This document shows, piece after piece, positions 1 through 9,700 of a stretch of 64,000 bases of DNA. The DNA is from Ignavibacteria bacterium (lineage in GTDB: Bacteria; Bacteroidota; Ignavibacteria; Ignavibacteriales; SURF-24): NCBI GenBank assembly GCA_025612375.1, contig JAAXKN010000005.1, positions 1-64,000 of the forward strand. The letters are read 5' to 3'. The first letter of the stretch is position 1. Each line of letters opens with the position of its first letter. The position numbers and the translations under genes are program-made. The notes below the pieces were generated by a model that worked only from the letters and a program-made list of their open reading frames with translations, had not been told where the DNA came from and ran no database searches.

Positions 1-120
1 TTGTCACCCCCGGCTACAAACAAAGCGCACCTCCGGTGCTTAGTGATTGCGTTATTCCGGATGCTCTACTTTCATATGGGAACACAACACCGTAGAGATA
101 AAAGCCCGGGGGTAGTCAAA
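1..120. repeat. REP/BIME-like palindromic element, possibly cut by the window edge
   Basis: The left end carries CACCCCCGGCTAC and the right end carries GCCCGGGGGTAGTCAA, which are roughly inverted copies of each other. Between them is a small hairpin, GCACCTCCGGTGC, at 27-39. The GGGGGTAGTCA tail matches tails at 29193-29205 and, as GGGGCTAGTCAT, at 29007-29018 and 47639-47650. No convincing gene lies here: the open frame from base 1 has no coding character. This is most likely a non-coding dispersed element upstream of the histidine kinase gene. Confidence 0.5.
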
Positions 121-223
121 AGAAGAAATGGATTCTCTGTGCCGCAATTTCTCCACGATTTCATATTTTTATATTTCAGATTCATTATTTATATTTCAGC
201 CAAATAATTCCAGCAAAGGACAT

Positions 224-3200
224 ATGTCTCAGGATTTACATAATTTATCATCCCCGGAAAAGACACTCGGTTTCCTCGAAGAGGCGCCCGCGGGCATTCT
301 GATATTTTCATCCGGCTGGGAAGTGACATATGTAAATAAAACCTTTTTTGAATTCGGCGTCCTGGATCAGGATTCAGCCCGGATACCCGCAGGGAAAAAC
401 CTCCTTGACTCAGCCATACCTCAGCTGCTTGATATAGCCGGTGAAATAACCGGACTGGAAGAGGGAAAGTTTTTTGAAAAGAAAATTAAAAGCATGAGGG
501 CCATTGACGGCAGTGAAATATCAGTATTCGTAAAGGGCTCCTCTATGTACACCGGCGGCGTATTCCAGGGAGGCATGCTTTTGCTCCAGGACCTGAGGCT
601 GGAAGCTAAATCGCCTGACGACATAAATTTTGAAGACACTCTTCTTAACGGGATTATTAAGCAGTCCGGCAACAGCTGTTTTATTACCGGTTACGACCTA
701 AAGATCAAGTACTTCCACTTAAACAGCCTGGTACAAAGAATCCTCCCCGAAGGCGATCTCATAAACCGCGGCGCTGAGGAGGTGCTCTATCCCCTGCTAA
801 AGCAGAAGACAACTCAGATATTAAACCTGCTGATGGCAAACAAAGAAAAGGTAACAGAGAAGGTTTCACTGGAACTGGACGGGCAGAGGGTTTCATTCCA
901 GGCCTCGTTTATTCCTTTTTCAATTACCGGCACCCCGCGCCTGATCTATATTTCCTTAAAAGATATTACATCTGAGGAAAATGAAAACCTGAGGCGCCAG
1001 TACGAGCTTAATGAGCTTAAGCAGTACCAGTTCATTACTTCAAGCGTAACAGATGCCGTTATTACCACAGACAAAAAAGGCAATATAATTTTCTGGAACA
1101 AGTCCGCCGAAGAGCTTTTCGGCTACTGCAAAAGCGAGATATATAAGCTGTTCATAGGAAGGATATTCCATTCCTTTGACGAGGAAAATTTCATCCAAAT
1201 AAAAAATGAACTTTTACCCGGCTCTTCTTATGAAACAGAGCTGAGGGCTGAGGCAAAGGACAAAAAAGAGGAATACGTTTCAGTAAAGGTAAGCGCCACC
1301 GGCGAGGCCAATGATACCGCGTATATATTCCTCTGCTCCTCAATTAAAGAAAGGCTCAGGGTTGAACGGGATCTCAGGATCTCTGAGGAGCGCTTCAGAA
1401 ATATTGTAATTAATGCAAATGAGTTTATCTGCAACCTGGACACGGATGGAAATATAATTTATGTCAACCCCGCATTCTTAAAGATATTCGACTATACCGA
1501 AGGCGAGCTTCTGCAGAAGAATATACGGGATCTTATCTATCCGGGTTCCCTGACGGAAGAAGGGCTTAAACTCTCCAGCCTGCTGGACAGCCAGTCGGGC
1601 CCGTCAGAACTGAGCCTCGTAACGCGCACAGGAGAGAAGATAGTAACGCTTGCCAACTTCTCCCCTATTATGGATCTTAACGATACGGTTAAATACCACA
1701 ACTGCATCTTTACGGATATTACAGAACAGAAGCTGGCGCAAAAAGAGCTCCAGATGGTGCGCTCGGTTTATGAAGCCTCACAGGACGGGATCTCTGTTGA
1801 AGCCGACAGGAAATTCATTCTTGTAAATGAATCGTTTGCAGGGATATTCGGCTACGGGAGTGCTTCTGAGCTGATCGGGAAAGACTCTCTTGACATTGTT
1901 GCAAACGAGGATATACCCAAAGTAGCAAAGTTTATCAAAGCGCGCGAAAATAAAGAGCCTGCACCGGATCGCTATGAATTTCTTGCCCGGCATAAAGACG
2001 GATCAGTTTTCTATGCCGAGGTTTCTGTAACTTCATACGAGGCTGAGAATAAGACACACATCGTTTCCGTCTGCCGCGACGTTACGGAAAGAAAAAGAAC
2101 ACAGCAGGCGCTGAAGGATTCAGAGGAAAGGTACAGAAGCATTACAGACAATATAGACGACTTCCTCTGGACGGCAGAAAGAATAGACAGGAACATGAGG
2201 CCTGTATTTTATACCTCCTCAATTGAAAAAGTTACGGGATACGGCCAGGAGGAATTCCTCTCCGACTCAAAGCTCTGGTTTAAGCTCATATATCCCGACG
2301 ACCTGAAGACCGTAAATAAAAAGCTTAAGAACCTGCTTCAAGACCCCGCCAGGCAGTCAGATGAAATAGAATTCAGGATCATCAATAAATCGGGCAACAT
2401 TACCTGGGTCAGGAATAAAATAAAGGTAAAAAGGGACTCCATGGGGCTCCCGCAGAGGATATTCGGACTTGTAAGCGATATCTCGCTATACAAGAAAGCT
2501 TCCGAGGATCTGGAGAAGGTTACAGAAGCCTTAAGGGAATCCAACGATACAAAGGACAAGTTTTTGTCCATTATTTCACACGACCTCAGGACCCCTTTCA
2601 GCTCAATACTCGGCTTTACGGACCTCCTTCTTTCCGACGAGGGCTTAAGTGAGGTTCAGCGGACGCAGTATATTACCTTCATACAGGAATCATCTAAGAA
2701 TATGCTCGCGCTCGTCAATTCACTTCTTGACTGGACGAGACTTCAGACGGGAAGAATGAAGTTTGAGCCTGAAAGGCTTAACATCAGGGAAGTTATTCAG
2801 AAATCTATCACCATTATGGCCGGCACAGCGCTGCAGAAGGGTATACGCCTGGAGATGCTTTTGGAGCAGGACACCTACGTGCACGCCGATCAGAACCTGC
2901 TTCTGCAGGTGTTTAACAACCTCATTTCAAACTCAATTAAGTTTACAAACTCCGGCGGCTCGATCAGTGTTTCAGGCCGCCCGGGAAAAGGGCTTACAAA
3001 CTATCATTTTATTGTAAAGGATACGGGCGTAGGGATAAAAAAAGAGGATCTGGGGAAACTATTCCATGTGGATTCAAAGTTCACGCTTGAAGGCACAAAG
3101 GGGGAAAAAGGCTCAGGGCTTGGTCTTTCCATAGTACGTGAGATTATAGAAAAGCACGGGGGCGAAATTTACGTTGAAAGCGAGTTCGGCAAGGGTTCCG

Positions 3201-3610
3201 AATTCCATTTTACGCTCCCTGCCGCAGCGGCAAATATTCTTCTTGTTGATGACAATAAGACGGACCGCCTTTTATACCAGAAGATACTTAAGAACATTGT
3301 GCCAAATTACATAATAGATGAAGCCTCGAACGGAGAGGAAGCTCTTGAAATTATAGTCAGGAAAACGCCCGCGCTTGTAATTACGGACCACAGCATGCCT
3401 CTTATGAGCGGGTACGACATGGTCAGGAATCTTAATGGAATGGATATAAAAGGAAAGCCGCCCGTAATAGTACTAAGCGGCGACATAAACAAGCACATCT
3501 TTGAAGAATACCGTGAGCTTCAGGTGGAGTACATCTTCCAGAAGCCGGTAGACCTCACGAACTTCAAGACCGCAATTGAAAGATCGCTAAGGAAAGCCTT
3601 ATTTTACTGA
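224..3610 (+). CDS. Six-PAS hybrid sensor histidine kinase with C-terminal receiver
   Basis: This is a 1128-aa signalling protein. About six PAS-type domains fill residues 20-770, for example NIIFWNKSAEELFGY and NIIYVNPAFLKIFDYT. They are followed by a HisKA domain with FLSIISHDLRTP (phospho-acceptor His786), a HATPase domain with the N box NLISNSIKF and G boxes DTGVGI and GSGLGLSI, and a receiver domain with DD near its start and acceptor Asp1055 in ITDHSMPLMSG. No signal peptide or membrane segment is visible, so it probably senses cytoplasmic ligands or redox state. I chose ATG 224 because AAAGGA lies just upstream; an in-frame ATG at 128 would add a 32-residue tail with no domain and no Shine-Dalgarno. 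No separate output regulator is adjacent. The signal and target are unknown. Confidence 0.9.
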   Translation: MSQDLHNLSSPEKTLGFLEEAPAGILIFSSGWEVTYVNKTFFEFGVLDQDSARIPAGKNLLDSAIPQLLDIAGEITGLEEGKFFEKKIKSMRAIDGSEISVFVKGSSMYTGGVFQGGMLLLQDLRLEAKSPDDINFEDTLLNGIIKQSGNSCFITGYDLKIKYFHLNSLVQRILPEGDLINRGAEEVLYPLLKQKTTQILNLLMANKEKVTEKVSLELDGQRVSFQASFIPFSITGTPRLIYISLKDITSEENENLRRQYELNELKQYQFITSSVTDAVITTDKKGNIIFWNKSAEELFGYCKSEIYKLFIGRIFHSFDEENFIQIKNELLPGSSYETELRAEAKDKKEEYVSVKVSATGEANDTAYIFLCSSIKERLRVERDLRISEERFRNIVINANEFICNLDTDGNIIYVNPAFLKIFDYTEGELLQKNIRDLIYPGSLTEEGLKLSSLLDSQSGPSELSLVTRTGEKIVTLANFSPIMDLNDTVKYHNCIFTDITEQKLAQKELQMVRSVYEASQDGISVEADRKFILVNESFAGIFGYGSASELIGKDSLDIVANEDIPKVAKFIKARENKEPAPDRYEFLARHKDGSVFYAEVSVTSYEAENKTHIVSVCRDVTERKRTQQALKDSEERYRSITDNIDDFLWTAERIDRNMRPVFYTSSIEKVTGYGQEEFLSDSKLWFKLIYPDDLKTVNKKLKNLLQDPARQSDEIEFRIINKSGNITWVRNKIKVKRDSMGLPQRIFGLVSDISLYKKASEDLEKVTEALRESNDTKDKFLSIISHDLRTPFSSILGFTDLLLSDEGLSEVQRTQYITFIQESSKNMLALVNSLLDWTRLQTGRMKFEPERLNIREVIQKSITIMAGTALQKGIRLEMLLEQDTYVHADQNLLLQVFNNLISNSIKFTNSGGSISVSGRPGKGLTNYHFIVKDTGVGIKKEDLGKLFHVDSKFTLEGTKGEKGSGLGLSIVREIIEKHGGEIYVESEFGKGSEFHFTLPAAAANILLVDDNKTDRLLYQKILKNIVPNYIIDEASNGEEALEIIVRKTPALVITDHSMPLMSGYDMVRNLNGMDIKGKPPVIVLSGDINKHIFEEYRELQVEYIFQKPVDLTNFKTAIERSLRKALFY

Positions 3611-3620
3611 AACAAACATA

Positions 3621-3662
3621 CCCAGGGTGTCTGCATCCCCTGCGGGGATTTGAGACCCTGGG
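3621..3662. repeat. Palindromic element after the hybrid kinase gene
   Basis: CCCAGGGT at 3621-3628 pairs with ACCCTGGG at 3655-3662, and an inner ATCCCCTGCGGGGAT forms a second stem. The element is followed by CTACAGA, which resembles the GGCTACAAA of the element at the window start. It lies only 10 bases after the kinase stop codon. It may help end or stabilise the transcript, and it belongs to the set of G/C-rich palindromes scattered through this window. Confidence 0.55.
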
Positions 3663-3672
3663 CTACAGATGG

Positions 3673-3692
3673 AAAGCCACTATCGTGGCTTT
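3673..3692. terminator. Hairpin terminator between convergent genes
   Basis: AAAGCCAC and GTGGCTTT form a perfect 8-bp stem around a TATC loop, followed by TTAT on the plus strand. It sits between the plus-strand kinase gene and the minus-strand dipeptidase gene, so it can serve both. Confidence 0.7.
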
Positions 3693-3715
3693 TTATGTAC
3701 AAAATTCTAAATATT

Positions 3716-4348
3716 CTACCTGATCTCTTCATCCAGGATGGAATAGTTTTTCCAGCCTGAGTAATCAAAGTGCCACCACTCTGTGCTTAGGGGCTCAAAG
3801 CCGTATTTTACCATTATGTCTTCAAGGAGTTTGCGGTTTTTAAGGACATTCTCAGGCAGGTCCCTGTAATCCCGGTGAGCCTTGTCCGTAAAATCATCAT
3901 AGGGAGTTCCCATTTCAAGCTCGCGCCCCGTGGAATCTATGAGCGTCAGGTCCACTGCGGCGCCACGGTTATGCCTGGAGCCGTTTTTGGGATTTGCCAC
4001 GTAGCGGGAATCTGGCATTATCTCCCAGAGCTTCTTCTGCACCGATAAAGGGCGGTAGCCATCAAAAACTTTCAGCCTCAGATTGTACTTTTTCATAAGC
4101 TCCATTTCAGCTTCATGGAGCTTCAAGGCCGCGGCTTTTCTTAAATATACGTTTGCCGTGGGATAAAGAACCTTATGCGTAAAATTATCAGGCGTTGCAT
4201 AGCGGACATCCGTTGCAATTGTTGAATCCACCGATTTCAACAGTACAATGGACGTATCGCTGCGAGCTTTTAACGAATCCGTCTGAGCGGATAAAAAGGA
4301 ACTGAAAACAAAAAGAAAAACAGGCACACAGTAGAATTTGCGGCTCAT
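3716..4348 (-). CDS. ddpX: D-alanyl-D-alanine dipeptidase (M15D, VanX/DdpX type), exported
   Basis: A 210-aa zinc dipeptidase expected to hydrolyse D-Ala-D-Ala. Zinc ligands and catalytic residues of the VanX family are visible: SRHNRGAAVD gives His126 and Asp133, EWWHFDY gives Glu190 and His193, and DGYRP gives the conserved Arg98. The N-terminus has a hydrophobic signal peptide ending near SAQ, so the enzyme works in the periplasm, where it would recycle peptidoglycan peptides. It starts 8 bases after the upstream pullulanase-type gene and is probably co-transcribed with it. No vanH or vanA ligase is nearby, so a vancomycin-resistance role is not supported. Length and motifs are normal for the family. 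Confidence 0.9.
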   Translation of the reverse strand: MSRKFYCVPVFLFVFSSFLSAQTDSLKARSDTSIVLLKSVDSTIATDVRYATPDNFTHKVLYPTANVYLRKAAALKLHEAEMELMKKYNLRLKVFDGYRPLSVQKKLWEIMPDSRYVANPKNGSRHNRGAAVDLTLIDSTGRELEMGTPYDDFTDKAHRDYRDLPENVLKNRKLLEDIMVKYGFEPLSTEWWHFDYSGWKNYSILDEEIR

Positions 4349-4356
4349 ATATTATC

Positions 4357-6462
4357 CTATTTTTGTTTTTTCAGAACTAATCCCGTCTTGGGAACAAGCT
4401 TCACTTCTTTTGAAACTGTAGTGAGCGCCTCAATTCCTGCCTTATCGGCATCAACCAGTACGTCATAGCTGCCTTCAGGCAGACTGAACTTTACGTCCCC
4501 TGAGTTCTCAGCGTTAAAAAGGACCACAAAATCATCGCCTTCAAATGAATTCTTAAAGCCGAAGGCAAAAGCTTTGCCGGGCACTTCAATAAAAGAGACG
4601 TCTTCATATGCTGCACGCCTGAAAGCAGGGTAAGTGCTTCTTAATTTAATAAGGCCTTTGTAAAAGTCAACAAGGTCCTTATTCATATCGGCGTGCTTAA
4701 AATTTATATAGTTTGTTTCGTTGTCTTTATTGTAGCTGTTATGATCGATACGGCCTCTTTCCTCATCCGGTTCTTTTACATTTAGGGGAATAACCTTGCT
4801 GCGGGCAAATTCCTGTCCTTCCGAGATCATAGTCATTCCCTGGGAAGTAAAGAGGAAGAGTGCCGCCAGCTTGTTCAGCTTCAGCTGCATGGGGCTCAGC
4901 TTTGCATTCTGATCTATGTCTTTTATAATCTGGTCTGCTGCAACTTCTTTTGTTCCAATTCTAATAAAGTCACCAAGTGTATAGCCGTCGTGGCTTTCAA
5001 GGTAGTTAACAGAATGTTCTTTTTTCTGGAAAAGTCCCAGGCTGTCGCGCACGAGTGTGCCGTTTACATAAGATTTAATTCTTCCCATGTTATTATTGCC
5101 GTACCATTTGCCGAAAATCCAGCCGTGGCCGTTCAAGGGGTTTTCGCCCTTAACGCCGTTTCTGATCTGGTCATTCCAGCTTCCCCAGCCTCTTAAGGAA
5201 AATCCCTGCGGGTCGTAGCCGCCGCCCCAGGGTTCAGCAACAATTACAACGTTAGGGTTAACCTTCTTAGCTTCCCTTATAATTTCCTCAACAGTTTCCC
5301 AGTCGATCAGTTTGCCCAAGTCGAAGCGGAAGCCATCAACGTGGTATTCCTTCATCCAGAAAAGGATGCTTTCAACGATCATGCGTCTTGCCATTGGGCG
5401 TTCGGTCTTAAAGTCGTTGCCGCAGCCGCTTTCGGCCCTGTAGCGGCCCCTGTCGTCGAACCTGAAATAGTAGGTTGAATCAATCTCCTTCAGGTTGCCG
5501 AACTCATATTCGGAGATATGGTTATAAACGACGTCCATAATAACGGCAATCCCCTCTTTGTGGAAAGCCTTAACCATATCCTTGAACTGATTAACCTGTT
5601 TAACTTCCTGGCCCGTCCAGCTGTTCCACTTAAATTCTGTTTCGGTAAAGTAAGCATCGGGGGCAAAGAAACTGGCAGTCATATATCCCCAGTGGTTGCG
5701 GGCGTAGGGGTTCCAGGTATTAAAGCGTCCTGCCATTGAATCCCTGTATGGGATTTCGACGTTTGCAAATTCCTGTGCCGGGAGGAGCTCCACTGTATTA
5801 ACGCCCAGATCCTTCACATAATTAAGGCCCCCTTTCATCCCCTTTTCAATAAGGCCTCTGTAGGTGCCGGGTTCTTTAGCGCCGGAGGAAGGGTGGGCGG
5901 TCATATCCCTCAGGTGCATCTCATAGATTATAAGGTCGCGCCAGTCGCGTTCAATTACCTCATCGCCTTCCCAGTCGTAATTGTCGTCTTTAACCACGAT
6001 AGCCAGTCGGGGATTCATATAGGTGTTGAAGCTAGTAACAGCCTTTGCGTAAGGGTCGAGGCAGATCACGTCCTGGTGATTCTGTCCCTGCCGCATAGTC
6101 TTAAAGCCGTAGAAAAGTCCGTACTGTTCGCCGTCGAGGATAGTTTCCCAGACGCCCATAGTATCGCTTTTCATTTGGTAGGAGTTGGAGGATTTATCCC
6201 CCGGTTTTTTGAAAGTAACGAGAGTTACCCGGTCTGCCGTAGGGGCAAAGAGCCTGAAATAAGTTTTCCCGTTCTCAACGAAGGACCCCAGCTTTTTATC
6301 TGAGCAGTAGTGGTTCAGGTCCGACTGAATTATTTTTTTCGACTCTTCAAGAGTCAGTATATCATTTTCTTTATTACCGGCAATATACACAGATGCACCA
6401 AAATTAATTGAGTTAGAAAATAGAATTAAAGTTAAGGTCAGGATGTTGAGTATTGTTTTCAT
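4357..6462 (-). CDS. Secreted GH13 pullulanase/isoamylase-type glucan hydrolase with CBM48
   Basis: A roughly 701-aa protein. An N-terminal CBM48-like sandwich (TYFRLFAPTADRVTL) is followed by a GH13 barrel with all four signature regions: region I DVVYNH, the nucleophile in DGFRFDLGKL, the acid/base Glu in VIVAEPWG, and the transition-state Asp in LESHDGYT. RNHWGYMTASFFAPDAYF recalls the isoamylase/pullulanase NxWGY loop, so alpha-1,6 debranching of glycogen- or starch-like glucans is likely, but exact linkage cannot be read off. I chose ATG 6462 because it begins a clear signal peptide (MKTILNILTLTLILFS); the longer frame to 6525 adds 21 residues with no signal. Location is periplasmic or cell surface. 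It probably heads a two-gene unit with ddpX. Confidence 0.87.
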   Translation of the reverse strand: MKTILNILTLTLILFSNSINFGASVYIAGNKENDILTLEESKKIIQSDLNHYCSDKKLGSFVENGKTYFRLFAPTADRVTLVTFKKPGDKSSNSYQMKSDTMGVWETILDGEQYGLFYGFKTMRQGQNHQDVICLDPYAKAVTSFNTYMNPRLAIVVKDDNYDWEGDEVIERDWRDLIIYEMHLRDMTAHPSSGAKEPGTYRGLIEKGMKGGLNYVKDLGVNTVELLPAQEFANVEIPYRDSMAGRFNTWNPYARNHWGYMTASFFAPDAYFTETEFKWNSWTGQEVKQVNQFKDMVKAFHKEGIAVIMDVVYNHISEYEFGNLKEIDSTYYFRFDDRGRYRAESGCGNDFKTERPMARRMIVESILFWMKEYHVDGFRFDLGKLIDWETVEEIIREAKKVNPNVVIVAEPWGGGYDPQGFSLRGWGSWNDQIRNGVKGENPLNGHGWIFGKWYGNNNMGRIKSYVNGTLVRDSLGLFQKKEHSVNYLESHDGYTLGDFIRIGTKEVAADQIIKDIDQNAKLSPMQLKLNKLAALFLFTSQGMTMISEGQEFARSKVIPLNVKEPDEERGRIDHNSYNKDNETNYINFKHADMNKDLVDFYKGLIKLRSTYPAFRRAAYEDVSFIEVPGKAFAFGFKNSFEGDDFVVLFNAENSGDVKFSLPEGSYDVLVDADKAGIEALTTVSKEVKLVPKTGLVLKKQK

Positions 6463-6685
6463 TATTAAACTTTTTGTTTTTATGAGATAAACATAACGAA
6501 TAAATTCAAAATGATAAAGATTCACAAAAATAAAAGGTTTAGTAAAGTATTATCGGATTTTGGGAGGATTTTTTAATACCCCGGGGGGGATAAACCCATC
6601 CCAAAAGTAATGCCCTAACTTTAATTTAAGCAATCAGTATAGAACAAAGTATTTTGGGATTTGGTTCATCGCATGGCGGGAAATG

Positions 6686-6710
6686 CAGGGGCAAGGAGGT
6701 CTTGCCCCTG
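6686..6710 (-). terminator. Hairpin downstream of the 1417-aa T9SS protein gene
   Basis: CAGGGGCAAG and CTTGCCCCTG form a perfect 10-bp stem with a 5-base loop, 13 bases past the stop codon of the minus-strand gene ending at 6723. There is no long U tract on the minus strand, so termination may be partial. The rest of 6463-6722 is A/T-rich and should hold the promoter of the GH13 gene; no clear promoter box was found. Confidence 0.6.
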
Positions 6711-6722
6711 AAATTGTGAATT

Positions 6723-9700
6723 TTACTTGAGGAGCATCATTTTTCCGCTCTTAACGAAATCATTTGCCCTAAGTTCATAGATATATGTCCCGCTCGGGAG
6801 GTTTGAGGCATTAAACTCCACAGAATACCTCCCCTGCTCCTTATACTCATTTACAAGAGTAGTAACTTCCTTTCCCAGCATGTCAAAGATCTTAAGAGTC
6901 ACCCTTGAAGTCTTCGGGATCTCATAGTTTATGACTGTAGAGGGATTGAAGGGATTGGGGTAGTTCTGGCTTAAAGCATACTCCACAGGAGCAGTTTCAC
7001 TTTCCACAAGTTCCTTCTCTGGCTTCTCTGCTTTTCCCTTTCCAGAGTTTAAGAGATATACATCCATATTGTTTACAATTAGGTTTTCTTTCCCAATTCC
7101 ATCAACACTTACTCTTAGGTATGCCTTAAGCTTGCCAAGTCTGTTTGCGACCTTCAGAGTCTTTTCTTCTGACGTGGAGTCCATCTTTCCAAGACTTCCT
7201 TCATAGACTTTCTGGAGTATTTTTTCACTTCCTTCTTCCACCAGTTCAAGCCTGAGCTTAAGGTCACCATTCCATCCTGTTTTCTTAACCCGGAGATTAG
7301 TGGAAAAGGAGGCATCCTTGTCAAATGTGAAGCCTTCAGTCCTCATAAATGAGAAGAGGGGAGTTCCTTTCTTATTTAATGAATCGGGATTATAGAATGA
7401 AAGGCTACTGCCCTTAAAGTTTCCCATCTGGACGACGAGTCTTCCCGGAGTTTTATTTGTGGTGTCAATTATCTCAATTCTCCTGAATGTTTTTACGTTT
7501 TCCATGCCTTGTGAGGCAGTTACGTTCTCAGAAGATGACTTAAGTTCATATGAAAGCCCTGAACGGGTATTATTAACTGTCTGCATGGCTACCTGGTATG
7601 GCATAGCGCTTCCCTTGGAGACAACGTAAGTTACACTTCCGGCAGGAGCTTTCTCAAGAGAGTTTGGATATTTTATCGGAGCCGAAGGTGTAATATATGT
7701 TATCCCATTCCATGAAGTGCCGTTTGTAGAAACCATGTTGTAGAGTCCTACCAGTTCTGCAGGGCTGTAGAAAATGGAGACACCGCCATCAGGATTGGTA
7801 TTGTTTATATTTTCATGGCCTGAGACCGTAGTATAGACAATTGAAGGCTCATAAATGGCCTCATCCCTGAATGTGCTTATGCCTGAAAAAACGCCGTTTT
7901 TGTAGCTTCTGTGAAAAGATGCGGAGTTATTACCGTAGTAGTCATCATAAGCGATCCAGCTTATGTGTGTTCTTCCTGCTCCGTCAACAGCCACCTGCGA
8001 ATAGACGGGGGCTAAGGGGATCTGGCTTGAAGAATACACATTTGCAACCATATCCCACGATGTGCCATAATAATCAAAGCTATAGAGGTTTACCTGAACT
8101 GATCCGGAACTCCTTGTTGCAGAGACCATAAATTTCCAGAGATCAGGGTTCCATGCTATGGAAGGATTGTTATCCATTATTGGTGTGCTAATAGAAACCG
8201 GCCCTCCATAGTAGAAACTGTTTCCGCAGTCTTCCGAGTACTTATAATGCATCTGGTATCTTCCTGAGTACATTTTCTTATAAGCTACAAGTACGCCATA
8301 ATCATCTGAAGAAACGCCAATTGAGGGCTGGAGGTCCACAGTTGAGGCATCTGAATCCAGAAGAAGAGGTTCTCCGGGGTTTTGGAGTGACTTTATATAG
8401 AGGTTCCTTGTACTTCCAGAAGTCTCCTGCCATACACAGAAAACATCATTAAAGGGATAAACTTCTTCTGAAGATGCAATGGATGGAGACGTGGCTGTTC
8501 CCGTTCCCGAGACAAGCTGTTCGGCTGACCAGGTCGCTCCCCCGTCAGTTGAAGTGGTATACCACACTTTTCCCACTGATTCATATACCATATGAAGTTT
8601 CCCTCCCAAGTCTTTTGCAATCTTCCTCTGGCTTCCGCTGCCCCCGGTGGCATTTAGTGTGGTTGAAAGAAGGTGCCCTTTATAATTGGCGGTTACAGAT
8701 GCATCTGTCTGTTGGAAAATAACCGGAGTAGTTAAACTGCTGAAGTTTACAAGGGCGCCTGTAGCACTCCAGTTCGAGAAATAAAATCTGTGTGTCTTTC
8801 CTGTCTGCGGGAGTGTCAAATCATAAAAAGGTTTCGCCGAAATTGAATAATATGGCATTTTAATTTGACTAAGGATGTTTCCACCTTGATTCAGGAAGAC
8901 TCCCTTATATAGCTTTCCATTTTCAGTATTAATATCAGTATCAACTGTAAACGGTACTTTCCTTGGTGCAAATGAAGGATTCAAACTGCTGTTATATGAT
9001 CCCTTTTCATCAGTTTTGTCATAAAGCCAGGGATCTGCAAACTCGACAGAATTATCTTGGGGACTAACAGTAATACCGGGATCTTCAAAGACATTTTGGA
9101 TTGTGGCTTTTTTTGCACTCATAAATGTAGCAATATATTGCTTTTGATAAGTTCCTTTTCCCGTAGGGTTAAGAGCAGCATATGTTGAATAATTATCATA
9201 CTTAACTAAACCACCATCATTCTTAATAGAATAGAATTTTTTTGTATCTGTGATATACCGTGCATCAACTTTAATATAAATATTATCCGCTGGCGATATC
9301 GCAATTGGACGCCACCCCGACCATGTAGATTTCCATTGCCCATTCACCCACAAGCTCCAATAGTTAATATCATTATCATAATTATTATTATTTTCATCAC
9401 GATATGTCACATTAATATGTGCATAACTAGAAAAACTATATGTGACCACTGTAGGTAGACTTTCTTTATAGCCACTCTTAAATGCTGATGCCTTTATAGT
9501 AGCATCGGCGTTCAGAGTAAATGAGCTGGTATATTGAGTTGAGTTTGATGTTGGTGTTGAGCCGTCCATCGTGTACCTGATAGTGACCCCCTGCTCCGGG
9601 CTCTGCATAGTAACCGTAATTGGGTCGGAATACTGATTAGTTCCCGGACTGATAGCTACAGGAAGACATTGGCCTTGACTTGATATTTGAAATGGATCAC

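Noticed and set aside
128-223. N-terminal extension of the hybrid kinase
   Set aside because: It has no Shine-Dalgarno and no domain content; ATG 224 has AAAGGA upstream.
3716-4348. VanX vancomycin-resistance gene
   Set aside because: There is no vanH, vanA or vanRS nearby, and the neighbour is a glucan hydrolase; a peptidoglycan recycling role is more likely.
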